A program made the translations under genes and the position numbers. From positions 1 through 64,000 of the forward strand of contig SCOI01000012.1 of the NCBI GenBank assembly GCA_005503085.1: DNA of 64,000 nt, given 5' to 3'. This document shows, piece after piece, positions 41,656 through 51,262 of the stretch; position 1 is the stretch's first letter, and each line of letters opens with the position of its first letter. The notes below the pieces were generated by a model, which saw only the letters and a program-made list of their open reading frames with translations, was not told the DNA's origin and searched no databases. The DNA comes from Burkholderiales bacterium C2. GTDB taxonomy: Bacteria > Pseudomonadota > Gammaproteobacteria > Burkholderiales > Burkholderiaceae_C.

Positions 41656-42717
41656 ATGTCCCCAAAACCTTTAGTCGACACCACCTTAGCACGACTGGGC
41701 CTGCTGGCCCTGGCCCTGCCGCTGGGCGCCTGCAATATGGTGGTGATGAAACCCTCGGGCGATATCGCCCAGCAGCAGGCGCAGCTGATCGTCACCTCGA
41801 CGATATTGATGCTGATCATCATCGTGCCGGTGATCGCGCTGACCCTGCTGTTCGCCTGGCGCTACCGCCAGAACAACAAGTCCGCCACCTACAGCCCCGA
41901 CTGGGACCACTCGACCCGGCTGGAGCTGGTGATCTGGGGCGCGCCGCTCTTGATCATCATCGCGCTGGGCGCGATCACCTGGATCAGCACCCACAAGCTC
42001 GACCCCTACCGCCCGCTGGACCGCATCGCCGAAGGCCGGCCGGTGCCGCAGGGCCAGGCGCCGCTGGTGGTCGAGGTGGTGGCGCTGGACTGGAAGTGGC
42101 TGTTCCTCTACCCCGAGCATGGCATCGCGACGGTCAATGAGCTGGCCGCGCCGGTGGACCGGCCGATCCAGTTCAAGATCACCGCGTCCACGGTGATGAA
42201 CTCCTTCTACATCCCGGCGCTGGCCGGCCAGATCTATGCGATGCCGGGCATGCAGACCATGCTGCATGCGGTGATCAACAAGCCCGGCGCGTTCGAGGGC
42301 TTCTCGGCCAATTTCAGCGGCGATGGCTTCTCGCACATGCGCTTCAAGTTCCACGGCCTGTCCGAGGCGGGCTTCGAGCAGTGGGTGCAGAAGAACAAGG
42401 CCGAGGGTCAGGCCTTGACCCGCGCCGACTATCTGCAGCTGGAGCAGCCCAGCGCGCGCGAGCCGGTGCGCCGCTATGCGACGGTGGCCCCGGGCCTGTA
42501 CGACGCGATCCTGAACCGCTGCGTCGACGGCAGCAAGATGTGCATGGCCCAGATGATGGCGATCGACGCCGCCGGCGGCCTGGGCAAGGGCAGCATTGAC
42601 GGCCTGTCGAGCAAGACCTGGCGTACTGGCGACGGGATTGCCGAGCGCAGCTATGTGGCCGCGCTGTGCACACCCGAGAACGCCGGCGACTTCAGCCTCG
42701 CGCGCAGCCAGCCCTGA
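41656..42717 (+). CDS. cyoA: Cytochrome bo3 ubiquinol oxidase subunit II
   Basis: The 353-residue subunit II is a lipoprotein: the lipobox LPLGAC puts the lipidated cysteine at residue 26. Two membrane helices and a periplasmic cupredoxin-like domain follow, and no CuA ligand set is visible, as expected for a quinol rather than cytochrome c oxidase. The C-terminal part is typical of CyoA. It opens the cyoABCD operon; cyoB starts 31 bases later. Confidence 0.95.
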   Translation: MSPKPLVDTTLARLGLLALALPLGACNMVVMKPSGDIAQQQAQLIVTSTILMLIIIVPVIALTLLFAWRYRQNNKSATYSPDWDHSTRLELVIWGAPLLIIIALGAITWISTHKLDPYRPLDRIAEGRPVPQGQAPLVVEVVALDWKWLFLYPEHGIATVNELAAPVDRPIQFKITASTVMNSFYIPALAGQIYAMPGMQTMLHAVINKPGAFEGFSANFSGDGFSHMRFKFHGLSEAGFEQWVQKNKAEGQALTRADYLQLEQPSAREPVRRYATVAPGLYDAILNRCVDGSKMCMAQMMAIDAAGGLGKGSIDGLSSKTWRTGDGIAERSYVAALCTPENAGDFSLARSQP

Positions 42718-42748
42718 CGCGAACCGGATACAGAGCGAGACCCTCTCC

Positions 42749-44740
42749 ATGCAAGATTTCAACACGCTCCTGTTCGGCCGCCTCGGCCCGGATGCGATTC
42801 CCCATGACCCCATCATCTGGGCCACTTTCGCGATGGTGCTGCTGGGCGGCACGGCGCTGCTGGCCGTGATGACCAAGTACCGGGTCTGGGGCCCGCTGTG
42901 GCGCGACTGGATCACCAGCATCGACCACAAGAAGATCGGCATCATGTATATGGTGCTGGGCATCGTGATGCTGCTGCGCGGCTTTGCCGATGCGCTGATG
43001 ATGCGCGCCCACCAGGCCATGGCCTTCGGCGACAACGCCGGCTTCCTGCCGCCCCACCACTACGACCAGATCTTCACGGCGCACGGCGTGATCATGATCT
43101 TCTTCGTCGCGATGCCGCTGGTGACCGGCTTCATGAACTACCTCATCCCGCTGCAGATCGGCGCGCGCGATGTGGCCTTCCCCTTCCTGAACAACTTCAG
43201 CTTCTGGATGACCACCAGCGGCGCGGTGCTGATGATGATCTCGCTGTTCGTCGGCGAGTTCGCGCGCACCGGCTGGCTGGCTTACCCGCCGCTGTCGGGC
43301 ATTCTGCAAAGCCCCGGCGTCGGGGTGGATTACTACATCTGGTCCCTGCAGATCGCCGGCGTCGGCACCTCGCTATCGGGCATCAACCTGATCGCCACCA
43401 TCATCAAGATGCGGGCGCCGGGCATGACGATGATGAAGATGCCGGTGTTCACCTGGACCTCGCTGTGCACCAATGTGCTGATCGTCGCCGCCTTCCCGGT
43501 GCTGACGGCCGTGCTGGTGCTCTTGAGCCTGGACCGCTACGTCGGCACCAACTTCTTCACCAACGATCTTGGCGGCAACGCCATGATGTATGTGAACCTG
43601 ATCTGGATCTGGGGCCACCCCGAGGTCTACATCCTGATACTGCCGGTGTTCGGCATCTTCTCGGAGGTGGTCTCCACCTTCAGCCGCAAGAAGCTGTTCG
43701 GCTACGCCTCGATGGTCTACGCGACGGTGGTGATCACCATCCTGTCCTACCTCGTGTGGCTGCACCACTTCTTCACGATGGGCTCGGGGGCCAGCGTCAA
43801 CAGCTTCTTCGGCATCACGACGATGATCATCTCGATCCCGACCGGGGCCAAGATCTTCAACTGGCTGTTCACGATGTACCGCGGCCGCATCGAGTTCGAA
43901 GTGCCGATGCTGTGGACCATAGGCTTTATGGTGACCTTTGTGATCGGTGGCATGACGGGCGTGCTGCTGGCCGTGCCGCCGGCCGACTTTGTGCTGCACA
44001 ACAGCTTGTTCCTGATCGCCCACTTCCACAACGTCATCATCGGCGGCGTGCTGTTCGGCCTGTTCGCCGGCATCAGCTTCTGGTTCCCCAAGGCCTTCGG
44101 CTACAAGCTCGACCCGTTCTGGGGCAAGACCTCGTTCTGGCTCTGGCTGGTCGGCTTCTGGATGGCCTTCATGCCGCTGTATGTGCTGGGCCTGATGGGC
44201 GTGACCCGCCGCATGAGCCACTTCGAGGACACCTCGCTGCAGATCTGGTTCCAGATCGCCGCCTTCGGTGCGGTGCTGATCGCACTGGGCATCGCGGCCT
44301 TCCTGATCCAGCTGGTGGTCAGCTATATGCGTCGCGAGCAGCTGCGCGACCACACGGGCGATCCCTGGGGTGGCCGCACGCTGGAATGGTCGACTTCGTC
44401 GCCGCCGCCCGACTACAACTTCGCCTTCACGCCGGTCGTGCATGAGCTCGACGCCTGGCACGATATGAAGCAGCGCGGCGCGCAGCGCCCGACCGCCGGC
44501 TTCAAGGCCATCCACATGCCCAAGAACACGGCCGCCGGCTTCGTGATCGCGGCGCTGTGCACGGTGTTCGGCTTCGCGATGGTCTGGCATATGTGGCTGG
44601 TGGCCGGTCTCAGCTTCGCGCTGACCGTGATCGCCTCCATCGTCCACACCTTCAACTACAAGCGCGACTTCTACATCCCCGCCGATGCGGTGACGCGCAG
44701 CGAAGACGCCCGCACAAAGGCCCTGGCGGCCCTGGCCTGA
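42749..44740 (+). CDS. cyoB: Cytochrome bo3 ubiquinol oxidase subunit I
   Basis: The 663-residue subunit I reduces O2 to water with proton pumping at its heme-copper centre. The quinone-site residues lie in RGFADALMM and HHYDQ, the CuB-Tyr motif is [12 protein letters not shown], and further histidines appear in VWLHHFF and LIAHFHNV. Length equals E. coli CyoB. Start ATG 42749 ([10 protein letters not shown]); a longer frame would overlap cyoA. Confidence 0.97.
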   Translation: MQDFNTLLFGRLGPDAIPHDPIIWATFAMVLLGGTALLAVMTKYRVWGPLWRDWITSIDHKKIGIMYMVLGIVMLLRGFADALMMRAHQAMAFGDNAGFLPPHHYDQIFTAHGVIMIFFVAMPLVTGFMNYLIPLQIGARDVAFPFLNNFSFWMTTSGAVLMMISLFVGEFARTGWLAYPPLSGILQSPGVGVDYYIWSLQIAGVGTSLSGINLIATIIKMRAPGMTMMKMPVFTWTSLCTNVLIVAAFPVLTAVLVLLSLDRYVGTNFFTNDLGGNAMMYVNLIWIWGHPEVYILILPVFGIFSEVVSTFSRKKLFGYASMVYATVVITILSYLVWLHHFFTMGSGASVNSFFGITTMIISIPTGAKIFNWLFTMYRGRIEFEVPMLWTIGFMVTFVIGGMTGVLLAVPPADFVLHNSLFLIAHFHNVIIGGVLFGLFAGISFWFPKAFGYKLDPFWGKTSFWLWLVGFWMAFMPLYVLGLMGVTRRMSHFEDTSLQIWFQIAAFGAVLIALGIAAFLIQLVVSYMRREQLRDHTGDPWGGRTLEWSTSSPPPDYNFAFTPVVHELDAWHDMKQRGAQRPTAGFKAIHMPKNTAAGFVIAALCTVFGFAMVWHMWLVAGLSFALTVIASIVHTFNYKRDFYIPADAVTRSEDARTKALAALA

Positions 44741-44754
44741 GAGCGACCCTGACC

Positions 44755-45378
44755 ATGCAAACCTCTCCCACGCTCACCGCCGGCGGCGCGCCGGTGTTCT
44801 ACGACAACGGCGATCACCATCCGCAGCAAGGCACGCTGCTGGGCTTCTGGCTCTATCTGATGAGCGACTGCCTGATCTTCGCGGTGCTGTTCGCTGTTTA
44901 TGCGGTGCTGGGCCGCAGCTATGCGGCCGGCCCCTCGGGCGCCGATCTGTTCGACCTGCAACTGGTCGCGGTCAATACCGCGATGCTGCTGTTCTCGTCC
45001 ATCACCTACGGCCTGGCGATGATCGCGATGCAGCACGGCCGCAAGCAGGGCGTGCTGGCCTGGCTGGCGATCACCGGCCTGTTCGGCCTGGCCTTTCTGG
45101 GCCTGGAGCTCTATGAGTTCCACCACCTGATCGCCCAGGGCGCGACGCCGCAGCGCAGCGCCTTCCTGTCGGCCTTCTTCACGCTGGTCGGCACCCACGG
45201 CCTGCACGTCACCTTCGGCATCATCTGGCTGATCGTGCTGATGGTGCAGGTCAACAAGCTGGGCCTGACGGTCGAGAACAAGCGCCGCCTGATGTGCCTG
45301 TCGATGTTCTGGCACTTCCTGGACGTGGTCTGGATCGGCGTCTTCACCTTTGTCTATCTGATGGGAGTGCTGCCATGA
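44755..45378 (+). CDS. cyoC: Cytochrome bo3 ubiquinol oxidase subunit III
   Basis: The 207-residue subunit III has five membrane helices and the family motifs [27 protein letters not shown] and [16 protein letters not shown]. It is 14 bases downstream of cyoB and its stop overlaps the start of cyoD by four bases. Confidence 0.96.
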   Translation: MQTSPTLTAGGAPVFYDNGDHHPQQGTLLGFWLYLMSDCLIFAVLFAVYAVLGRSYAAGPSGADLFDLQLVAVNTAMLLFSSITYGLAMIAMQHGRKQGVLAWLAITGLFGLAFLGLELYEFHHLIAQGATPQRSAFLSAFFTLVGTHGLHVTFGIIWLIVLMVQVNKLGLTVENKRRLMCLSMFWHFLDVVWIGVFTFVYLMGVLP

Positions 45379-45767
45379 GTCAGCAACACGGCGACCACCA
45401 CCACGACGATCACCACGGCGACCATCACGATGACGGCGCCGCCTATCACGCCACCGTCAAAGGCTATGTGATCGGCTTCCTGCTGTCGGTGGTGCTGACG
45501 GCCATCCCCTTCTGGCTGGTGATGGGCAAGGTGCTGCCCTCGTCGAGCCTGACGGCCTTCGTGATCCTCGGCTTCGCGGCCGTGCAGATCGTTGTCCACA
45601 TGATCTACTTCCTGCACATGAATGCCAAGATCGAGGGTGGCTGGTCGATGCTGGCGCTGATCTTCACCATCGTGCTGGTCGTCATCATGCTGGCCGGTTC
45701 GATCTGGGTGATGTTCCACCTGAACGAGAACATGATGCCCGTGCACGATATGCGCAACATGCCCTGA
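45375..45767 (+). CDS. cyoD: Cytochrome bo3 ubiquinol oxidase subunit IV
   Basis: The 130-residue subunit IV has three membrane helices (about 29-48, 55-77 and 88-112) and the family segment [10 protein letters not shown]. An unusual N-terminus of about 20 residues is very rich in His and Asp (for example [16 protein letters not shown]) and could bind or buffer metal near the oxidase. Overlaps cyoC by four bases. Confidence 0.95.
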   Translation: MSQQHGDHHHDDHHGDHHDDGAAYHATVKGYVIGFLLSVVLTAIPFWLVMGKVLPSSSLTAFVILGFAAVQIVVHMIYFLHMNAKIEGGWSMLALIFTIVLVVIMLAGSIWVMFHLNENMMPVHDMRNMP

Positions 45768-45770
45768 TCC

Positions 45771-46559
45771 GTGACGGCATCTGTCCCTCGGCCGCGCCGG
45801 CGCGGCGCCCTCGTGGCGCTGTTGCTGCTCGCGGCCTTGTTGTTTGCAGGCCTGCTGGCCCTGGGCGTCTGGCAGCTGCAGCGCCTGGCCTGGAAGCAGG
45901 ACCTGATCGCGCGCGTCGAGCAGCGCCTGAGCGCCGCGCCGGTGGCCGCGCCCTCGCCCGATGGCAAGACCTGGCCCTCGCTGAACCGTGCCGAGCATGA
46001 ATACCGCCGCCTGCGGGTGCAGGGCCGCTTCGACCATGACCGCGAGGTCCAGGTCTGGGCCAGCACCGCGCTGGGCAGCGGCTACTGGGTGCTGACGCCG
46101 CTGTGGGTCGATGCAGGTCAGGCCGCCGGAGCGGGCTTCTGGCTGCTGGTCAATCGCGGCTTCGTGCCGCCCGAGCAGCGCGATCCGGCCGGCCGCGCGC
46201 AGCCGACCGGCCCGCAGCAGATCACCGGCCTGCTGCGCCTGAGCGAACCAGGCGGCAGCCTGCTGCGCCGCAACGACGCGGCCGCGGGCCGCTGGTACTC
46301 GCGCGATGTGGCGGCCATTGCCGCCGCCCAGGGCCTGAACGGCCCGGTCGCGCCCTATTTCATCGACGCCGGTGCCGACGACCCCGCCGCCACCATGGCC
46401 TGGCCCCGGCCCGGCCTGACCGTGCTGCAGTTCAGCAACAATCACCTCGTCTACGCGCTGACCTGGTTTGCGCTGGCGGCCATGGTGGCCGGCGCGGCCG
46501 TCTTGCTGTGGCGCCACCATGCCGCTGGAGAACCGACGCTTGTCCCCCACCGAGACTGA
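45771..46559 (+). CDS. SURF1 family oxidase assembly protein
   Basis: The 262-residue protein has the SURF1 plan: N-terminal membrane helix (about 12-33) with GVWQLQRLAWK, a periplasmic domain (YRRLRVQGRFDH, LLVNRGFVP) and a C-terminal helix (NNHLVYALTWFALAA). SURF1 helps insert heme into heme-copper oxidases. It starts with GTG three bases after cyoD, so it belongs to the cyo operon and probably serves the bo3 enzyme. Confidence 0.9.
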   Translation: MTASVPRPRRRGALVALLLLAALLFAGLLALGVWQLQRLAWKQDLIARVEQRLSAAPVAAPSPDGKTWPSLNRAEHEYRRLRVQGRFDHDREVQVWASTALGSGYWVLTPLWVDAGQAAGAGFWLLVNRGFVPPEQRDPAGRAQPTGPQQITGLLRLSEPGGSLLRRNDAAAGRWYSRDVAAIAAAQGLNGPVAPYFIDAGADDPAATMAWPRPGLTVLQFSNNHLVYALTWFALAAMVAGAAVLLWRHHAAGEPTLVPHRD

Positions 46560-47889
46560 AGCCAGGCCCGTGCCCCCCGCCGAGGTTGGCCAGGCCCCCG
46601 AGCACCAGGCCGGCCGCAACAATCTGCTGCAGCTGGTGCAGCTGCGCTGGCTGGCCGTGGCCGGCCAACTGGCAACCATCTTGTGCGTGCACTTCGCGCT
46701 GGATGTGCAGCTGCCGCTGCTGGAGATGCTGACCCTGCTGGCGGCGCTGGCGCTGTTCAATGTGGCGAGCTGGCTGCGCAGCCGGGTCGCGACCGGCGTC
46801 GGCAGCCGGGTGCTGAACGGCGAGCTGTTCGCCGGCCTGCTGGTCGACGTGGGCGTGCTCAGCGGCCAGCTGTTCTACAGTGGCGGCATCACCAATCCCT
46901 TCATCTTCCTGTTCCTGCTGCAGGTGGCGGTCGGCGCGGTGCTGCTGCGGCCCCGCTATATCTGGGCCATGGTGGCGCTGACCAGCCTGTGCTTCATCGC
47001 GCTGACCCAGTGGCACCGGCCGCTGCGCCTGCCCGATCTGAGCATTCCGGCGCTGTCGACGCACTATGTCGGTGGCCTCTTGCTGTGCTTCGCGCTGAAC
47101 GCGGCCCTGCTGGTGATCTTCATCACCCGCATCGGCCGCAATCTGCGCCAGCGCGATGCCCGGCTGGCCGATCTGCGCCAGCGCGCGGCCGAGGAGGAGC
47201 ACATCGTGCGCATGGGCCTGCTGGCCTCGGGCGCGGCCCATGAGCTGGGCACGCCGCTGGCCACCTTGTCGGTGATCCTGGGCGACTGGTCGCGCATGGC
47301 GCCGTTTGCCGGCGACCCCGAGCTGCGCGAAGAGATCGAGGAGATGCAGGTGCAGCTCAAGCGCTGCAAGACCATTGTCAGCGGCATCCTGCTGTCGGCC
47401 GGCGAGGCGCGCGGCGAGGCGCCGATCGAGCGCGGCCTGCACGATTTCCTCGACGAGCTGGTGGCCGAGTGGCGCAGCACCCGACCGGGCCAGCAGCTGC
47501 ACTACGAGCGCGAGGGCCTGCCCGATCTGCCCATCATCTCCGACTTCGCGCTCAAGCAGATGGTCGGCAATGTGCTGGACAACGCGCTGGAGGCCGCGCC
47601 GCAGGCGCCGCTGCGCCTGCTGGCCTTCTGCGAGGACGAGACCCTGGTGCTGCGCGTGCTGGACCGGGGGCCAGGTTTTGCCCCGGCGATGCTGGAGCGT
47701 TTCGGCAAGCCCTACCAGTCCAGCAAGGGCAAGCCCGGTGGCGGGCTGGGCCTGTTCCTGTCGGTCAACGTGGCCCGCACGCTGGGCGGGCGCATCGAGG
47801 CGCGCAACCGCCCCGACGGCGGCGCCGAGGTCAGCATGCGGCTGCCGCTGGCCGCGCTGAGTCCGCATCAGAAAGAGCATGACGAATGA
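46519..47889 (+). CDS. regB: Redox sensor histidine kinase, RegB/PrrB-like
   Basis: The 456-residue kinase has six membrane helices (about 45-205) carrying the quinone-sensing motif GGITNPF at 122-128, H-box His241 in SGAAHELGTPLATL, a conserved Cys283 in QLKRCKTIVSG at the place of the redox-active cysteine of RegB, and HATPase (NVLDNALEAA, GGGLGLFL). RegB/PrrB senses the quinone pool and oxygen. ATG 46519 overlaps the SURF1 gene by 41 bases; a TTG at about 46540 is an alternative. Overlaps regA by four bases. Confidence 0.9.
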   Translation: MPLENRRLSPTETEARPVPPAEVGQAPEHQAGRNNLLQLVQLRWLAVAGQLATILCVHFALDVQLPLLEMLTLLAALALFNVASWLRSRVATGVGSRVLNGELFAGLLVDVGVLSGQLFYSGGITNPFIFLFLLQVAVGAVLLRPRYIWAMVALTSLCFIALTQWHRPLRLPDLSIPALSTHYVGGLLLCFALNAALLVIFITRIGRNLRQRDARLADLRQRAAEEEHIVRMGLLASGAAHELGTPLATLSVILGDWSRMAPFAGDPELREEIEEMQVQLKRCKTIVSGILLSAGEARGEAPIERGLHDFLDELVAEWRSTRPGQQLHYEREGLPDLPIISDFALKQMVGNVLDNALEAAPQAPLRLLAFCEDETLVLRVLDRGPGFAPAMLERFGKPYQSSKGKPGGGLGLFLSVNVARTLGGRIEARNRPDGGAEVSMRLPLAALSPHQKEHDE

Positions 47890-48428
47890 GTCACGACGAC
47901 GAACGCCTGCTGCTGATCGTCGAGGACGACGACGCCTTTGCCCGCACCCTGCTGCGCTCCTTTGAGCGGCGCGGCTACCGCGTGCTGCGCGCCACCCAGC
48001 TCGGCGAGGTCCAGGCCTTGCTGGGCACGCACAACCCCGGCTATGCGGTGGTCGACCTGAAGCTCGCCGGCGGCGACTCGGGCCTGGCCTGCGTGCAGAC
48101 CCTGCATGCCCACGACGAGCAGATGCTGATCGTCGTGCTGACCGGCTACGCCAGCATCGCCACCGCCGTCGAAGCCATCAAGCTCGGCGCCCGCCACTAC
48201 CTGGCCAAACCCGCCAACACCGACGACATCGAAGCCGCCTTCGCCCGTGCCCAGGGCGATGCCGAGGTCGAACTGACCGAGCGCACCACCTCGATCAAGA
48301 CCCTGGAGTGGGAACACATCCACGAAACCCTGGCCGCCACCGGCTTCAACATCTCCGAGACCGCGCGGCGGCTGGGTATGCACCGGCGGACGCTGGCGAG
48401 GAAACTGGAGAAGCAGCGGGTGAAGTAA
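47886..48428 (+). CDS. regA: Response regulator, RegA/PrrA-like
   Basis: The 180-residue regulator has a receiver domain (VEDDDAF, phosphorylatable Asp57 in AVVDLKLAGGDSG, Lys in HYLAKPANTDDI) and a short C-terminal Fis-type helix-turn-helix (NISETARRLGMHRRTLARKL), the highly conserved RegA/PrrA output domain. It is coupled to the kinase by a 4-base overlap. Its likely targets include respiratory genes such as the upstream cyo operon. Confidence 0.93.
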   Translation: MSHDDERLLLIVEDDDAFARTLLRSFERRGYRVLRATQLGEVQALLGTHNPGYAVVDLKLAGGDSGLACVQTLHAHDEQMLIVVLTGYASIATAVEAIKLGARHYLAKPANTDDIEAAFARAQGDAEVELTERTTSIKTLEWEHIHETLAATGFNISETARRLGMHRRTLARKLEKQRVK

Positions 48429-48639
48429 GCGGGCGCAGGTGGGCTCCTACAGCCCCCTCATAAAACCGCGACGGTTCGGCACGAGTAGCAATGAGAGGCC
48501 TCAATCGCCTCATCGGCGTTTGAGCGCAGCGCGCTTGACCTGCTTGCGCCATGAGCGCACGATCAGCAAGTCGGCCCCAGCAAGTAGCAGGCAGGACTCT
48601 CGATCAGGGGCTGCGTCGAGACCAACTGGAGCAGACACC

Positions 48640-49437
48640 ATGGAAAGATCAGTAGGCCTTCTGCGCTTGATCGTGCCGCCACTGGCAACACGTTGTTCGC
48701 AGCATTTGCTCGAGGCAGGGGCAAGAGCGAAACTGCGCTGGCCCCGAACGTTCATCGCGGCGCTTGTCGTTACCCTTGCACCTTTACCGACGCTCGCGAC
48801 CGTCGTGCTGCAGAACCCATTTACGGTGAGCGTCCTTTATGACGCCGACCCTGGAGATCCCGCCGCAACTGATATTTGCTTCTTTATTGGCATACCTCTC
48901 AGCGTCAACATCAATCAGACTGTCAATCTGGACTTGGCATTTACCGGGCCATTGGGCGGTTCGCCGGTTGACATCTACAGCGCCCGCCAAGGTGGCGCGG
49001 CCGACAGTACGGTTGCGGCACATCAGATCTGCTTTTACTTCCCGAGCACACCTGTGCAGCCCGGGGAAACACTCAACATCACGATGGAGGGCGACGGCAG
49101 CAGCAACGATCCACCGCTCAACGGCAATCAGATGGCGGTAGGCGATTACTGGACCTTTGCGCAGGATTTGTTCGAGTTCAGTTACCCGCATCTTGCCCCC
49201 CCGGATCATGGGCCGGTGCCCTTCGGAATCTTCGACGTCATCGACCGGCGAGGCGAGTTCAGGCCGCAGGACGTTCACCCATTTGCGCTTCGGCCGCCCT
49301 CGAATTCGGTAGTGACATTTGACGGTCATTCCTACTTCACCACGACTGTGCCCGAGCCGAGCACGGTCTGGATCCTATCGCTCGCCGGTGCTTGTGCCGC
49401 ACTGTGCAGCCGCCGGCGCCCTGAACCCGGTGCCTGA
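48640..49437 (+). CDS. PEP-CTERM protein of unknown function
   Basis: The 265-residue protein has an extended N-terminal region with a hydrophobic segment at about 36-52 (FIAALVVTLAPLPTLA) and a C-terminal tail VPEPSTVWILSLAG followed by CSRRRPEPGA, a PEP-CTERM signal. Start ATG 48640 has GGAG eight bases upstream. The central part is Asp/Pro/Asn-rich and unrecognised. Its base composition looks lower in GC than neighbours, hinting at transfer. A terminator hairpin follows at 49460. Confidence 0.7.
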   Translation: MERSVGLLRLIVPPLATRCSQHLLEAGARAKLRWPRTFIAALVVTLAPLPTLATVVLQNPFTVSVLYDADPGDPAATDICFFIGIPLSVNINQTVNLDLAFTGPLGGSPVDIYSARQGGAADSTVAAHQICFYFPSTPVQPGETLNITMEGDGSSNDPPLNGNQMAVGDYWTFAQDLFEFSYPHLAPPDHGPVPFGIFDVIDRRGEFRPQDVHPFALRPPSNSVVTFDGHSYFTTTVPEPSTVWILSLAGACAALCSRRRPEPGA

Positions 49438-49459
49438 CGCACATCGGGCTTGGACGGCA

Positions 49460-49490
49460 AAAGGGCCACCGTTGCGGTGGCCCTTTCGTT
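49460..49490. terminator. Rho-independent terminator, bidirectional
   Basis: A perfect 11-bp stem AAAGGGCCACC/GGTGGCCCTTT with loop GTTGC is followed by TTCGTT on the plus strand, with A-rich sequence on the other side. It starts 22 bases after the PEP-CTERM gene stop and is the best terminator in the window. Confidence 0.75.
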
Positions 49491-49567
49491 GCCAAAACGA
49501 GGAAGTATCTTGAAGTGAAGGTCTCGCATGGACAATCGTCCCTGTCCCGCCTACTCAACGCCCCATC

Positions 49568-50179
49568 ATGAACATCAGCCGCCGCAGCGATAGCAGCAAG
49601 GATCCTGACGTCGCCGACCGCATGGCCGGCGCCGTGCTGGCCCTGGTGGCGCAGACGCCCGGCTCGACCCAGCGCCTGAGTGCGCGGCCGGCCGAGGCGG
49701 CGCGGGGTCTGGCGCGGCAGGCGGCGTCGAAGGCGGCGCTGGCGGCCGGTGCGCTGGCGCTGCCGCCGGGGCCGCTGGGCTGGCTGACGGTGGTGCCGGA
49801 GATGATGACGGTGTGGCGCATCCAGGCCCAGCTGGTGGCCGATGTCGCCGCGCTGTACGGGCGCAGCGCCGAGCTGGGGCAGGCGCAGATGCTGTACTGC
49901 CTGTTCCGCCACACGGCGGCGCAGGCGCTGCGCGATCTGGCGGTGCGGGTCGGTGAGCGCCTGCTGGTGCGGCCGCTGGCCGCCGCCAGCCTGGGCCGGG
50001 TCGCAGCGGCACTGGGCCTGCAGCTGAGCCAGCGCGCGGTGGCCAAATCGGTCGGGCGCTGGGTGCCGCTGCTGGGCGCGGCCGGCGTCAGCGCCTATGC
50101 CTACTACGACACGCTGAAAGTGGCGCAGGCGGCGCAGGAGCTGTTCGAGAGCGAATCGGTGATCGAGAACCCGGCCTGA
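49568..50179 (+). CDS. EcsC-like protein of unknown function
   Basis: The 203-residue protein has Ala/Leu-rich amphipathic or membrane-associated helices. The central segment LALPPGPLGWLTVVPEMMTV followed by a VADVAALYGRSAELG-type stretch resembles the EcsC family, whose function is poorly defined. No signal peptide is visible. It is convergent with a small exported-protein gene whose stop lies two bases beyond. Confidence 0.55.
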   Translation: MNISRRSDSSKDPDVADRMAGAVLALVAQTPGSTQRLSARPAEAARGLARQAASKAALAAGALALPPGPLGWLTVVPEMMTVWRIQAQLVADVAALYGRSAELGQAQMLYCLFRHTAAQALRDLAVRVGERLLVRPLAAASLGRVAAALGLQLSQRAVAKSVGRWVPLLGAAGVSAYAYYDTLKVAQAAQELFESESVIENPA

Positions 50180-50180
50180 G

Positions 50181-50459
50181 TTACTGGTGAGCCGCGATGC
50201 GGTTGAACTCGGCCCAGGTCTGACACTCATCGACCTGCTTCTTGCGGTTCTCGCTGACCAGGGTCTGCAGCCGGCCGAGCAGCGCGTTCTTGCGCGCGAG
50301 TTCGCGCGGGTTCGGTGCCGGCAGCTGCCGTGCCATCTCCAGGCCCATGTCCACGGCCTGGCGGCATTGCGCCGGCTTGGCGCCGCCCGCCGGGGCTTGC
50401 GCGGCCGCCAGCAGGCTGGACAGGCTCAGGGCCAGCATCAGGGCTTTCTTCTTGCTCAT
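50181..50459 (-). CDS. Small exported protein of unknown function
   Basis: A 92-residue protein starting MSKKKALMLAL with a clear signal peptide (cleavage near residue 20-24, AAAQA). The mature part has two cysteines (in AQCRQAVDMG and DECQTWAEFNRI) that could pair. It lies 14 bases downstream of the DUF5694 gene and is probably in its operon. I do not recognise a family. Confidence 0.65.
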   Translation of the reverse strand: MSKKKALMLALSLSSLLAAAQAPAGGAKPAQCRQAVDMGLEMARQLPAPNPRELARKNALLGRLQTLVSENRKKQVDECQTWAEFNRIAAHQ

Positions 50460-50473
50460 CGCGGTATCCTCCA

Positions 50474-51262
50474 TCAACGCAGATAAGGCTCGGCCTCGAC
50501 CAGGGTCCAGCCCGGCTGCTCCAGCACGCATTGGCGCAGCAGATGGCTGTGGCCGGCGCCGAACAGCAGCAGCACCCGGTCGCCGGGTCGCACCGACTGG
50601 CGCAGCCGCGCGCAGATCGCGGTGTTGCGGGCCTGCCAGCGGCCGAGCAGCTCGGCGCCGGGCTGTTCGGACCCGGCGCCATAGCCGAGCGCGCCGACAT
50701 ACCAGGCATGGTCGGCCCGGATCGCCTCGGGGCGGTTGATCTCGCGCAGCAGCGTGGCCACGCTGGCGCTGCGCGCGCGCTGCTCGAAGGCCCGGGTGCG
50801 CGCGCCGATCTCGTCCACCGAGCGCTGCAACTCGGCGGCGCGGCCGGTCCTGGCGGCAAAAGCCTGCAGCGCCGCAAAGGGGAACTCGCCCGGCGCGTCC
50901 ACGCCCAACACCTGGTCCAGCCCCATGCGGCGCGCCAACCGGTAGCCGATCTGCTCGATCTCGTTGCGATCGGGTGGACCCTCGCCGCTCAGATAGCGCC
51001 GATAGCCCGGCAGCGCATCGGCGCGGGCTTCGACCGCCACCATGCTGGGTCGGAACGAAGCCAGGCGCTCGATCAGCTCCACGAGCTCGGCCTGGCGCCG
51101 GGCTGACAGCACATCGTCGACCTCGGCGTTGTGCAGGTCCAGCCCGGGGTTGGCGAAGTGGTAGCTGCCCAGCACCATCACCTGCACCTCGGCCAGGGCT
51201 GGCAGCGGCGCCAGCAGCAGGGCGGCGATCAGCAGTGCCAGGGCGCGCAGCCGCCGACTCAT
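50474..51262 (-). CDS. DUF5694 (TraB/Tiki-like) exported protein
   Basis: The 262-residue protein has a signal peptide (cleavage near residue 24, ALA) and the DUF5694 pattern: VMVLGSYHFANPGLD at the mature N-terminus, MVAVEARAD, and FGAGHSHLLRQC near the C-terminus. The conserved Ser-Tyr-His-Phe, Glu and Gly-His residues recall the metal-dependent TraB/Tiki fold. Function unknown. Its ATG overlaps the upstream SGNH gene stop by four bases. Confidence 0.75.
   Translation of the reverse strand: MSRRLRALALLIAALLLAPLPALAEVQVMVLGSYHFANPGLDLHNAEVDDVLSARRQAELVELIERLASFRPSMVAVEARADALPGYRRYLSGEGPPDRNEIEQIGYRLARRMGLDQVLGVDAPGEFPFAALQAFAARTGRAAELQRSVDEIGARTRAFEQRARSASVATLLREINRPEAIRADHAWYVGALGYGAGSEQPGAELLGRWQARNTAICARLRQSVRPGDRVLLLFGAGHSHLLRQCVLEQPGWTLVEAEPYLR

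Noticed and set aside
43373-44647. His/Asp/Glu-rich minus-strand frame opposite cyoB
   Set aside because: Its composition follows from the reverse complement of a membrane-protein gene; cyoB is unmistakable.
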